Assembly (NCBI GenBank): GCA_024331085.1
Contig: JANDJG010000004.1
Location: forward strand, 1-54,284
Direction of reading: 5' to 3'
Origin: Nitrospira sp.
GTDB taxonomy: Bacteria > Nitrospirota > Nitrospiria > Nitrospirales > Nitrospiraceae
Length of the DNA stretch: 54,284 bases
Positions 11,829 to 20,948 of this stretch are shown in pieces (position 1 is the stretch's first letter; each line of letters opens with the position of its first letter). The notes under the pieces were generated by a model, which ran no database searches, was not told where the DNA came from, and worked only from the letters and a program-made list of their open reading frames with translations. The position numbers were made by a program, and so were the translations under genes.

Positions 11829-12305
11829 ATGACGCGCGCCGGATCGGAAGACAGCGAAAAGATCATTACGACCAATCGCAAGGCCTACCACGATTATTTT
11901 ATCGAGGAGAAGTTCGAGGCCGGCATCGTGTTGACGGGCACGGAAGTCAAATCGCTCCGTGACGGGCGGGCGAATCTTCAAGACAGCTATGCCGCCGTCA
12001 AGGACGGCGAGGTCTATCTCTATCACTGCCACATCAGCCCTTATCGTCACGGCAATATCATGAATCACGATCCCACCAGGACTCGGAAACTGCTGCTCCA
12101 TCATAAGGAGATCGATAAGCTCATTGGAAAAACGCAGCAGAAAGGGCTGACGCTCGTGCCGCTTCGGATGTATTTTTCTCCTCGGGGCAAGGTGAAGGTT
12201 GAACTTGGATTGGCCAAGGGCAAAAAACAATACGACCGGCGGGAATCAATCAAGGCGCGGGACGCGGGACGCGAAATCGAACGAACAGTTAAGGAGAGAA
12301 GGTAG
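11829..12305 (+). CDS. smpB: SsrA-binding protein SmpB
   Basis: [40 protein letters not shown]...[31 protein letters not shown]. Confidence 0.97.
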   Translation: MTRAGSEDSEKIITTNRKAYHDYFIEEKFEAGIVLTGTEVKSLRDGRANLQDSYAAVKDGEVYLYHCHISPYRHGNIMNHDPTRTRKLLLHHKEIDKLIGKTQQKGLTLVPLRMYFSPRGKVKVELGLAKGKKQYDRRESIKARDAGREIERTVKERR

Positions 12306-12351
12306 AACCGGCTTCGGAGAAGATCGGAAGACATCCACCCGCGCCACATGC

Positions 12352-12374
12352 TCCGTTCTTTGAACAAGAACGGA
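12352..12374. terminator. Perfect 9-bp hairpin downstream of smpB, possible (bidirectional) terminator
   Basis: TCCGTTCTT-TGAAC-AAGAACGGA followed by ttcttcc. Confidence 0.5.
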
Positions 12375-12522
12375 TTCTTCCGTCCGGTCCGCGCCTCGTT
12401 CGAGCTGAGTCGAGGTTGCCGGTTCAACGGGGAGCTTCTCAGGCACCCCATCGCTCACTGAAGCGGCAACCTGTCCGCAGCCCGTGAGACGGAGGATCGC
12501 TTTCCGACTCCTCCCCCGGGGC

Positions 12523-12621
12523 TTACTTGTTATGCACGTGCGAGACCGTATAAACCAACGCCGTGTACATGACTACCAACACCGCGCTTCCCGCCAATAC
12601 TCCGACAATCAATGCGACCAT
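12523..12621 (-). CDS. Small single-TM membrane protein, 32 aa (not in supplied ORF list)
   Basis: Minus ATG at 12621: MVALIVGVLAGSAVLVVMYTALVYTVSHVHNK*; GGAGGT Shine-Dalgarno 7 nt upstream (12634-12629). Confidence 0.65.
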   Translation of the reverse strand: MVALIVGVLAGSAVLVVMYTALVYTVSHVHNK

Positions 12622-12670
12622 GGTATGTACCTCCGTTCTTGAATGCCTAGTGTCACACTACTCCGGCTCT

Positions 12671-12699
12671 ATGAAGACTCCATGAGGAGAGCATGAAGA
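12671..12699 (-). promoter_or_regulatory. Three phased direct repeats, candidate OmpR/PhoB-family response-regulator binding site
   Basis: Minus strand TCTTCAT-N4-TCCTCAT-N4-TCTTCAT (plus: ATGAAGA 12671, ATGAGGA 12682, ATGAAGA 12693; exact 11-bp period), 50 bp upstream of the small ORF. Confidence 0.5.
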
Positions 12700-12796
12700 A
12701 TCCTTCATAATGACGGGAGCGTCGTTGACGGCGGAATCGCGTTTTCAACCCAAGAAGGGGCGGCGGGACGGCTTTCGTCGAGGTTCGGGGCGAGCG

Positions 12797-14233
12797 CTAG
12801 GCGAGCATCGTTTGTTGGAGATAGGCGGGGATGCGCAACGTAAAGACAGAGCCCTGCCCCACGCGGCTGGTTACGGAGATGGTTCCGCCGTGGGCTTCCA
12901 CGATCTCTTTGACGATGGGGAGACCCAAGCCCGTTCCGGCTGCGTCCTCGGCTTTTGCCCATTCGGTCCGATAGAATCGCTCGAACAGATGGGGAATGTG
13001 CTCAGGCTCGATGCCATGGCCCGTGTCCTCGACCTCGATCAATACCTCGCGCCCCTCCGCTCGCGCGCGGACGGTCACGGTTCCGCCCGCGGGGGTGTAG
13101 CGCAGAGCGTTATCGAGCAGATTGATCATCGCTTGCTTGAGCCACTGCGGGTCGCCGAGAATGGGAGGAACCGCCCGAGCGTCCAACGACAGGGTGATCC
13201 GCCGGTCATTCGCCAACAACGCCAGTTCCTGCACGATCTCGTGAAGGAAGGGTTCTACCTCAAGAGGAGCCAGTTGGACGGGCGGTTTACTGCTCGTGAA
13301 TTTGGCGAGCGTCAACAAAGGTCTGGTCAAGGCGATGAGCCGATCCACCTGTTCGAGATTGCTGAGGAGCACGTCGCGGTATTCGTCGGCGGTCCTGGCC
13401 TTGAGAAGCGCCACCTCCAAGTTGCCGCGCAGGATGGTCAAGGGCGTTTTCATTTCGTGGGCCGCGATCTCGCAAAAATTTCGCTGGGTCTCGCTGTTCC
13501 GTTGGAATTGATCCAACACGGAGTTGACGGCCTGGGTGAGCCGCCGGAACTCGGTATAAGGAGAATCCAAGGCTAACCGCTTCCCCAAATCGGCCTCGGA
13601 CATGGTTTCGGCGCCAGCGCACAAGGCCTCGATCGGGGTCAGCACCTTCTTGGCCAGCCACAGGCTGCCCAGCCAGGTGACGAGCAGCGTGGCGCCGGAG
13701 CTTATGATCAGCAAGACCAAGAGTTCGCTGAGCGCCGTCTGATAATGAAGCAGCGACGTTTCCGCTTGCAGCACGTAGCGCACGACTCCTTGGCGGGTGA
13801 CGGAGACAAACAGCCGCCGGGCGGGCGTGCCGTCCGGCATCGCCACCGTTTCATAGACCGTGCGTTCGAGCAGCACGCGGTCGAGCATGCGGGGCGAGAT
13901 CAGCGGAAAAGCCGAAGCATTGGGACTTTTCCATAATAACCGGCCGTCCGGCGAGAACACGCGGAGCGAGTGGACGACGCCGTGCAGGTCACGTTGTTCC
14001 TTGATGCCGAGATTGGCGTCGGATGGAAATCCCGCGTCTTGTCCGCGGTTGTCGAGGATGTCGGGGTGGCGATCGATGATCCCGGCGAGGGTCTCCGCCA
14101 ACTCCAACAGCCGTCCATCCACGAATCGATGGAGCAGGGTTTCGTTCGCGAAATACACCAGCGCGGAAAATCCCAGCAGCCAGGCCATGAGCATGAGCGC
14201 GAATCGGCTGATGAGATCGCGCAACGATGTCAT
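12797..14233 (-). CDS. Sensor histidine kinase (HAMP-HisKA-HATPase)
   Basis: Two TM segments, AAHEMKTPLTILRGNLEVAL H-box, NLLDNALRYTPAGG N-box, GTGLGLPIVKEIVEAHGG G-box. Confidence 0.95.
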   Translation of the reverse strand: MTSLRDLISRFALMLMAWLLGFSALVYFANETLLHRFVDGRLLELAETLAGIIDRHPDILDNRGQDAGFPSDANLGIKEQRDLHGVVHSLRVFSPDGRLLWKSPNASAFPLISPRMLDRVLLERTVYETVAMPDGTPARRLFVSVTRQGVVRYVLQAETSLLHYQTALSELLVLLIISSGATLLVTWLGSLWLAKKVLTPIEALCAGAETMSEADLGKRLALDSPYTEFRRLTQAVNSVLDQFQRNSETQRNFCEIAAHEMKTPLTILRGNLEVALLKARTADEYRDVLLSNLEQVDRLIALTRPLLTLAKFTSSKPPVQLAPLEVEPFLHEIVQELALLANDRRITLSLDARAVPPILGDPQWLKQAMINLLDNALRYTPAGGTVTVRARAEGREVLIEVEDTGHGIEPEHIPHLFERFYRTEWAKAEDAAGTGLGLPIVKEIVEAHGGTISVTSRVGQGSVFTLRIPAYLQQTMLA

Positions 14234-14913
14234 GCCGACTGCTCCGGGTCCTCCAGCATGTAGCCCGCGCCGCGCACCGTCGTGATGAGCGGCGGAGAAA
14301 AATTATGGTCGATCTTCGCCCGCAGGGCTCGAATATGGGCGTCCACGATGTTGGTCATGGGGTCGTAGCTGATGTCCCAGACGTGTTCGATGATGACCGT
14401 TCGGGTCAGGACGCGGTTCTTGTTCCGAAGGAGAAATTCCAGCAGCGCGTATTCCTTGTTGGTCAGCGAGATTTCCTGACCGGCCCGCCAGACGCGGTGT
14501 GTCACCGGGTCCAGCGTCAAATCGGCCGCGTGCAAATGAGCCGACGGCTGGGCGCCGCCCCGACGCAGAAGGGCCCTGATGCGCGCCAACAATTCGACGA
14601 AGGCAAAGGGCTTCGCCATAAATTGATCCGCGCCGATGTCAAAACCGGACACCTTCGTCTCCACGGTGTTGCGCGCGGTCAACAGCAGGACCGGCGTCAT
14701 GTTGCCTTTGGCTCGAATGCTCCGGCAAAGAGCAAGGCCGTCAAGCTTGGGAAGCATGACGTCCAAAATCAGCAGGTCGTAGGGATTGCTCAACGCCATG
14801 GCGAGCCCCGCTTCACCGTCCGCCGCGAAGTCCACGGCATAGTTTTCTTCCTTGAGGCCCTTGCGGATGAACTGCGCCAGATCCAAGTCGTCTTCGACGA
14901 GGAGAATGCGCAT
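14230..14913 (-). CDS. OmpR/PhoB-family response regulator
   Basis: MRILLVEDDLDLAQFIRKGLKEENYAVDFAADGEAGLAMA...LDVMLPKLDG; C-terminal winged helix (LTNKEYALLEFLLRNKNRVLTRTVIIEHVW); stop overlaps HK start. Confidence 0.96.
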   Translation of the reverse strand: MRILLVEDDLDLAQFIRKGLKEENYAVDFAADGEAGLAMALSNPYDLLILDVMLPKLDGLALCRSIRAKGNMTPVLLLTARNTVETKVSGFDIGADQFMAKPFAFVELLARIRALLRRGGAQPSAHLHAADLTLDPVTHRVWRAGQEISLTNKEYALLEFLLRNKNRVLTRTVIIEHVWDISYDPMTNIVDAHIRALRAKIDHNFSPPLITTVRGAGYMLEDPEQSA

Positions 14914-14931
14914 GGCGCTCCTTCCTTCCGG

Positions 14932-15369
14932 TCACGGAAGTTGCGAACTCGTCGGTGCTTCGCCCGGTCTCGAAACCTGACCCGCCGCTTTGTGCTTGAG
15001 CGCGCGTCCTTTCCCCGGGGTGGGGTCGGGAACGATCCCATAGATTTCCCGGCCTTCATGCCCTTCTGGGAGATATTCGGTGATCGGCATGCCGTCTTCG
15101 CGGACGAAGAGCAGGCAATGACAATACTTGTAGATCTGCATTTCGTCGCAGGCGCAGATCCAACGCCGCAGTTTGGCTTCCGCCTGCTTATCCTTGTAAA
15201 AATTGCATGGGCAGAGCGGTTTGCCAAGCTCGTCCACGTGCATCGCCAGACCCTTGACGACCGCCTCGGTAACGGAGGGGTTGGGATGCATGACGGTGCC
15301 GCTCTTCTCGGCGTATCCCCGCACGAACTTGACGATCTTCTCGAGACTCTCTTGTGTTGGTTCAGCCAC
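14932..15369 (-). CDS. ftrB: Ferredoxin-thioredoxin reductase catalytic (beta) chain
   Basis: CPC-X16-CAC-X8-CHC: CPCNFYKDKQAEAKLRRWICACDEMQIYKYCHC. Confidence 0.88.
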   Translation of the reverse strand: MAEPTQESLEKIVKFVRGYAEKSGTVMHPNPSVTEAVVKGLAMHVDELGKPLCPCNFYKDKQAEAKLRRWICACDEMQIYKYCHCLLFVREDGMPITEYLPEGHEGREIYGIVPDPTPGKGRALKHKAAGQVSRPGEAPTSSQLP

Positions 15370-15473
15370 GGACCGCTCCTCTCTATTTCAAGCAGAAACG
15401 ACGCTGTCCGCTAGTTTACAGGGGAATTTTGCTCCATTACAATCGAGGCCTTTCATCCTTAGCCGTGGGACTC

Positions 15474-18400
15474 ATGAGCGACGGTTCGGTCCAAAGTGTA
15501 TTGGCAAACCGGCTGGCCGCCGGCCTGGGCGCCGAGGCCGCTCGCGCGTTTGTCGCGCGGACGGAAGCGGCGGCGGATCGGCCCGATGCCGTGGCGCACG
15601 TCGCGATCCTGTTGGACGAGCTCGAGGCGACATCGGCCAAGGTGGCACGGGCTGCGGTTGACGCACTCCCCGAGCTTGATCGGCACGGCGGACTTTCCGT
15701 GATCGTTCCATGGCTGGACATGGGCGTCGTGTTGGCTCAATCGTCCGGAGCCGCCGCCTTGAGATACTTCAAGGAAAGCCCCATGATCCTCGGTTTGCTG
15801 AAACGAACCGAGACGCGCAGGGAGGCCCTCGCCGTCGGGATCGAAGCCGCCGATCGCGACGTCATGGCGGCGTGGGAATTTTTGCGCGTCGCGCCGGATC
15901 TTGAGAGGACGATGCCGTTCGAGGAGGCCAGGCGCTGGCTCGACGTCGGTCTTGAACTGGCGGCGGTCGACTCGGTGGCGGGCATCGAGTACGTCCGGCA
16001 AATGGCCCGCGTGGCCGCCGTGCTGCGAATCGAGGACGTCCGAACGTGGCTGTCGGTGGGCACGCATCTCGTCACTCCCAATACGTTGGGCAAGCCGGAT
16101 TATCTGGCCATGATCGAGTTCATGCGCACGAGCCCGACGGTGTTGGGGGAAATCGAACAGCCCGCCGTTCGTGCGCAGTCGCTGCGGGTGGCATCGTCGT
16201 TGGCCGAACGTTCTCCTGAGTCGGCGGTCGCATGGCTTGCGGAGTCTCCACAGATTCTGCGCGCGCTTCCGTCGGAGGAGCGGCGGCTCGAATTGCTGCG
16301 ATATGCCGTCCTGCTTGCCGAACGCGACGCGGAGGCGGCACTTCTCTACCTTCGGCGCGGCCCGGATATCATGGCGTTGATCGGAGAGGGACCTCAAGCC
16401 CGATCCCGGTTTGAGACGTGGCTGAAGGCCGGCATGGACGTGTTGACCTACAGCCGGGAGGGGGGACGGGTCTATTTTGGGATGGAATCCCGCAACGCCC
16501 TTGCCTCGCTTGAACGGGCGATGGCGGGTGTCCCGCTTCGGCGGGTCGCCCGGAGGATCAAACTGTTCGTTCAGGGACTCTGCGGAACGGATGTCACGAT
16601 CGCAGCGCTTCCCGAGTCGGCGTCGGCCGGCGCCAGAGCGACGGTCAGCCCGGACGGACGCACGATGTTCTTGCCGGCGATCCTTCGCCGCTACGCCACA
16701 GCAGAGGAAAATGAACGGTGGGCCATGGTCATGGCGGCGCACGAAGCCGGTCACTTGCAATTCGGCACGTATCGGCTCAGGCTGGCGGCGCTAGCCGATG
16801 TGATCGAGGAGGTCCGGCAACGATACGGCCGTTTATTGCATCCCGTCCCCGGGACGTTGAACGCGTTGTTTCAACTTTATCCGTTGCCCAAGCTGGCGCA
16901 GGATCTATGGATCATCTTGGAGGATGCGCGGGTTGAGTTCCTGCTCCAAACGGAATACCCGGGATTGCGGCGCGATCTCGCCCTCTTGGCGGCCGAGGCC
17001 GTGACGTCTCGGCGCAGCGATCAGACGACCACGGTCACGGAACTGATGGTCGACGGGCTCTTTCGACTTTCGACGGGCGAGTCTCCCGATTCGGCGGTCC
17101 CTCGGGCGATCAAGCGGGAGGTCTCCGAGCTGTGGGCTCTGTGCCGGCCGCTTTTCCGGAAGGAGGCGACGGCGGAGGATGCCGTGCGTCTGGCCGACGA
17201 GCTGTACGTCAAGATCGAGGAACTGGCGGCGTCGCGCTCGAAGCGACCGGGGGATGATTCGTGGAAGGACCGGACGGCCGATGAAAGTCAGACGGCACCG
17301 TCGTCCCCCGTCGTTTCGGAACAACCGACCGATATGTACCGTCCTTTGATCAACCACGCTCATCGCGGTGAGATGAATCCGGAGTTCATTACGTGGGGCG
17401 GGGAGCCGATCGAACGGGGCGATGAACAAGACGACAAGGGAAGCGGGACGACCGGTGCCGGTCAAGAAGGCTCGTTTTCCGGCCGAAGCGACGCGGTCTC
17501 TGGCGCCGAGCGGGGAGGTCGCAGGCCCGATGCGAGCGACACGCCGGCCGGCGGTCAGCGGATGCCCGCCGCCGTTGAGGAGTTGCTGTCGGTCGATGTC
17601 GAGCAGAGATTGAAGCCTGAATCGGCGGTGTCCGCGGAACGGACCGTCCGTTATCCGGAGTGGGATTATTCGATTCAGGATTACCGCGTCAACCGCTGCC
17701 GAGTCATCGAACGGCCTGCGGATACCGGCTCCGACGACGGCATCGAGACGATTCTTGCGAGTCGTCGCAGCGAGATCGCGTCGCTTCGGAAACTCTTTGA
17801 GAGCCTGCGTCCCGTCGCCTACCGCCGCGTCCCCGGACAACCGGAGGGGGACGATCCGGACCTCGACGCCGTCGTCCGAAGGGCCGCGGAATTGCGGGCG
17901 GGGCTGGAGGGAAGCGATCGTGTGTATATTCGACGGGACAAGCGGGATCGTAGCGTCGCCGCCGCGTTCTTGGTCGATATCAGCGGATCGACGAGCCGGA
18001 AGCTCGACGGCGGGCGCCGGGTCATCGATATCGAGAAGGAAAGCCTGGTGCTGCTCTGTGAGGCGCTGGAGGCGGTCGGGGATCAATACGGTCTCTACGC
18101 CTATTCCGGCGAGGGGGCCGCGTCGGTCGATTTTTTCGTCGTCAAGGATTTCGACGATCGATTGGGAACGGTTGCCGCTCATCGGTTGGGGGGACTCGGC
18201 CCTCAACGACAAAATCGAGACGGGGCGGCGATTCGCCACGCCTCGGCCAAGTTGCTCAAGCGGAGCGCTAAGCATCGACTGTTGATCCTCCTGAGCGACG
18301 GCAGGCCGCTGGACGGGGACGATTACAAGGACGACTACGCCGTGGAGGATACCAAGAAAGCGTTGCAAGAGGCTCGGCGGCACGGCATCCATCCGTTTTG

Positions 18401-18530
18401 CGTGACCATCGACGGCGAGACGACCGAGTACCAACGGCGCATGTACGGCGACGTGCGATTCGTGGTCATCGATCGCGTCGAGTCGCTGCCGACGCGACTG
18501 CCGAACGTGTATCGGCGGCTGACGGCGTGA
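15474..18530 (+). CDS. NorD/CbbO-like VWA-domain protein with internal HEAGH motif
   Basis: C-terminal VWA MIDAS AAFLVDISGSTSRK..., LILLSDGRPLDG; middle AAHEAGHLQFGTY; start chosen as ATG 15474 (ORF open from 15354). Confidence 0.8.
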   Translation: MSDGSVQSVLANRLAAGLGAEAARAFVARTEAAADRPDAVAHVAILLDELEATSAKVARAAVDALPELDRHGGLSVIVPWLDMGVVLAQSSGAAALRYFKESPMILGLLKRTETRREALAVGIEAADRDVMAAWEFLRVAPDLERTMPFEEARRWLDVGLELAAVDSVAGIEYVRQMARVAAVLRIEDVRTWLSVGTHLVTPNTLGKPDYLAMIEFMRTSPTVLGEIEQPAVRAQSLRVASSLAERSPESAVAWLAESPQILRALPSEERRLELLRYAVLLAERDAEAALLYLRRGPDIMALIGEGPQARSRFETWLKAGMDVLTYSREGGRVYFGMESRNALASLERAMAGVPLRRVARRIKLFVQGLCGTDVTIAALPESASAGARATVSPDGRTMFLPAILRRYATAEENERWAMVMAAHEAGHLQFGTYRLRLAALADVIEEVRQRYGRLLHPVPGTLNALFQLYPLPKLAQDLWIILEDARVEFLLQTEYPGLRRDLALLAAEAVTSRRSDQTTTVTELMVDGLFRLSTGESPDSAVPRAIKREVSELWALCRPLFRKEATAEDAVRLADELYVKIEELAASRSKRPGDDSWKDRTADESQTAPSSPVVSEQPTDMYRPLINHAHRGEMNPEFITWGGEPIERGDEQDDKGSGTTGAGQEGSFSGRSDAVSGAERGGRRPDASDTPAGGQRMPAAVEELLSVDVEQRLKPESAVSAERTVRYPEWDYSIQDYRVNRCRVIERPADTGSDDGIETILASRRSEIASLRKLFESLRPVAYRRVPGQPEGDDPDLDAVVRRAAELRAGLEGSDRVYIRRDKRDRSVAAAFLVDISGSTSRKLDGGRRVIDIEKESLVLLCEALEAVGDQYGLYAYSGEGAASVDFFVVKDFDDRLGTVAAHRLGGLGPQRQNRDGAAIRHASAKLLKRSAKHRLLILLSDGRPLDGDDYKDDYAVEDTKKALQEARRHGIHPFCVTIDGETTEYQRRMYGDVRFVVIDRVESLPTRLPNVYRRLTA

Positions 18531-18546
18531 AAGACGACAAAAGCGA

Positions 18547-18957
18547 ATGCAAGAGGGAAAAGTGACGGGAAAACCGTCCGTTCCGCCATGGCTCTATAAA
18601 CTGTTTACGGGGCACCAGTATCCCTACGTCCGCCGGTTGGCCAAGTTCGCCCAACCGATGGCGCCGGGACAGGATCGTCCTGAGCCGACCAAGGAGATGA
18701 TCGAAGCCAAGTTCTGGGAGGTCTTTCCGCGTTGTCGCGTCAAGGTGTTGCAAGAAGTAAAGGAAGGGATGATCGTCGTATTTCACGAACTGGGAGAGTA
18801 TCCGCCCGGGGGGTATGGGGAGCTGGTCGAGAATCCCGAAGAGTTTCTGGCAAGCCGGTACGGCAAAAAGAAGATCAAACTCAATTTTTACGATGGAGAG
18901 AATTTTGTCTGCACGATCAACTTCAAAGTGGCGGGTTGGACGGAACATGAGGGGTGA
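18547..18957 (+). CDS. Conserved hypothetical protein
   Basis: 136-aa ORF 17 nt after the VWA gene, same strand; WLYKLFTGHQYPYVRRLAKFAQPM... Confidence 0.7.
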   Translation: MQEGKVTGKPSVPPWLYKLFTGHQYPYVRRLAKFAQPMAPGQDRPEPTKEMIEAKFWEVFPRCRVKVLQEVKEGMIVVFHELGEYPPGGYGELVENPEEFLASRYGKKKIKLNFYDGENFVCTINFKVAGWTEHEG

Positions 18958-19038
18958 AGGACAGGCCGATGCCGAGCGAGCAAGCCGGCGAATCTTGACG
19001 CGGTGGTCAACTATGCCTTCGTGTGGGAGGGGCGGATT

Positions 19039-19977
19039 ATGAAACGAGCCAAAGTCACCGTAGTGGGCGCGGGGAACGTCGGGGGAACGACCGCTCAACG
19101 GCTGGCGGAGAAAGATACTTACGACGTAGTCCTGGTTGACATCGCCGAGGGGATCCCCCAGGGCAAGGCCCTCGATATTTCTCAGGCGGGACCGATCTGT
19201 GGATACAGCACCCGCGTGATCGGCACGAACGGCTACGCCGAGACGGCCGGCTCGGCGATCGCCGTGATCACGTCGGGTATGCCGCGAAAGCCGGGGATGA
19301 GCCGCGATGAGCTGTTGGCGACCAATGCAAAGATCGTCAAGTCCGTCGTGTCCGAGCTGGTGTCCCGTTCCCCGGACATCATTTTGATTCTTGTCACGAA
19401 TCCGCTGGACGCCATGGTGCACGTGGCGCGTCGCGTCAGCGGTCTGCCCAAGTCCAGGGTCATCGGCATGGGAGGGGTGTTGGATTCGGCCCGCATGCGC
19501 TCGTTCATCGCGGAGGAGTTGAACGTGCCGGGGCCGGACGTTCAGGCCATGGTGCTGGGCGGGCACGGCGATACGATGGTGCCGCTTCCCCGCTACACGA
19601 CGGTCCGAGGCACGCCCGTGTCGGCCCTGATGTCCAAGGAGAAGCTGGACGCGATCGTCAAGCGCACGCGCGACGGGGGAGCCGAGATCGTCGGTTTACT
19701 GAAGACGGGCAGCGCTTTCTACGCGCCGTCGGCTTCGGCCGTCGATATGGTGGAGGCGATTTACAAGGATGAAAAGCGGGTGATGCCGTGCTCCGTTCTC
19801 TGCGAAGGCGAGTACGGGCTCAAGAACGTGATCGTCGGCGTTCCGGTCAGGATCGGACGCGCCGGCGTCGAAGAGATCGTCGAATACGATCTTGAGCCCG
19901 ACGAACGAGCGGCGCTGAACGCGTCGGCCGATGCGGTGCGAGAGCTGTGCGCGAGGGTCGACGAGCTGATGGCGTAA
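19039..19977 (+). CDS. mdh: Malate dehydrogenase (LDH/MDH superfamily)
   Basis: [54 protein letters not shown]. Confidence 0.95.
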   Translation: MKRAKVTVVGAGNVGGTTAQRLAEKDTYDVVLVDIAEGIPQGKALDISQAGPICGYSTRVIGTNGYAETAGSAIAVITSGMPRKPGMSRDELLATNAKIVKSVVSELVSRSPDIILILVTNPLDAMVHVARRVSGLPKSRVIGMGGVLDSARMRSFIAEELNVPGPDVQAMVLGGHGDTMVPLPRYTTVRGTPVSALMSKEKLDAIVKRTRDGGAEIVGLLKTGSAFYAPSASAVDMVEAIYKDEKRVMPCSVLCEGEYGLKNVIVGVPVRIGRAGVEEIVEYDLEPDERAALNASADAVRELCARVDELMA

Positions 19978-20141
19978 ACCTCGGCTGGTTGCTTACGGAA
20001 AAATGCGCGGTCGGGGACCGTCCCGTTCGGTGCCGCCGGTTCGTCGGCACCTTGTCGAAAGACCGGTGCGTTGACTTGACATTCGGAGAACGACTGAAGT
20101 AGAGACTCAGACTGATCGTCAACCGTGCGACAAGGAGGATT

Positions 20142-20729
20142 ATGAAATTTCTTGAAGATCCGATGCAGACCATGGCCGCGGGGTTTGCGCTCTCCGTTGT
20201 ATTGATCGTTGTCTATTTGGGATTGACCGGCATCGGCGCCGGCGAAGCCGATTGGCCCCAGATGATTCTCCGGTGGATCCATTTCCTGGCGGGGATCACC
20301 TGGATCGGCTTGTTGTATTTCTTTAACTTGATCAACGCCGCTTTTTTGAAAAGCCTGGATGGGCCGACCAAGAACATTGTGATTCCGAAACTCATGCCGG
20401 CCGCGCTCAATTGGTTCCGTCACGGGGCCACGGTGACGGTGCTTGCGGGCGTGCTCTTGTACGGCATGATGTACCACAAGGGCGGCACGGGAGCGGTGGC
20501 CCTGGCGATCGGAGGATTGCTCGGCATCATCATGATGGGCAACGTCCATGGGATCATCTGGCCGAACCAGAAGAAGATCATCGCCGCCGTGACCGCCGCC
20601 GCGCAGGGGACTCCGGCGCCGCCTGAAATGGCGCAATGGGGGCGGACCGCGTTGCTGGCCTCTCGCGTGAATTTTATGCTGTCGATCCCCATGTTGTTTT
20701 TCATGGGGGCCGGCAGTCACTTTCGGTAA
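20142..20729 (+). CDS. PuuD-like (urate hydroxylase family) integral membrane protein lacking a cytochrome c domain
   Basis: ILRWIHFLAGITWIGLLYFFNLINAAF...; multiple TM segments; RBS aggagg. Confidence 0.65.
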   Translation: MKFLEDPMQTMAAGFALSVVLIVVYLGLTGIGAGEADWPQMILRWIHFLAGITWIGLLYFFNLINAAFLKSLDGPTKNIVIPKLMPAALNWFRHGATVTVLAGVLLYGMMYHKGGTGAVALAIGGLLGIIMMGNVHGIIWPNQKKIIAAVTAAAQGTPAPPEMAQWGRTALLASRVNFMLSIPMLFFMGAGSHFR

Positions 20730-20741
20730 AGGCCGTCCTTG

Positions 20742-20769
20742 CCGCCGGTGGAAACGTTTCCACCGGCGG
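20742..20769. terminator. 28-bp perfect palindrome, probable terminator/stem
   Basis: CCGCCGGTGGAAAC|GTTTCCACCGGCGG immediately after the PuuD-like gene; weak T tract. Confidence 0.5.
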
Positions 20770-20867
20770 TATTCCCCCGGATTCAATCATCCCCTCTATG
20801 CCTAGAGGTTGATGGGTCTCCTAGCCCGTCGTATTCGACGATTGGGGCCTAGGCGTCGGCCATTGCC

Positions 20868-20897
20868 TTGACGGGCCGGGAAAAGGAGCCGTATAGT
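20868..20897 (+). promoter_or_regulatory. Candidate sigma70-type promoter for the NuoF-like gene
   Basis: TTGACG (20868-20873) - 18 bp - TATAGT (20892-20897). Confidence 0.5.
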
Positions 20898-20948
20898 GCC
20901 AGCGGGAGAAATCATCGCTGAAGGTCCATATAACAAGCGGAGTCGGTG

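Noticed and set aside
12306-12520. Possible tmRNA (ssrA) downstream of smpB
   Set aside because: Looked for a GGGG... start, T-arm TTCGANTC and CCA end; not found, only the TCCGTTCTT hairpin, so no tmRNA is claimed
14227-15414. 395-aa plus-strand ORF
   Set aside because: Antisense to the response regulator and ftrB, both well supported by motifs
16905-18434. 509-aa minus-strand ORF
   Set aside because: Antisense to the VWA-domain gene, low-complexity translation
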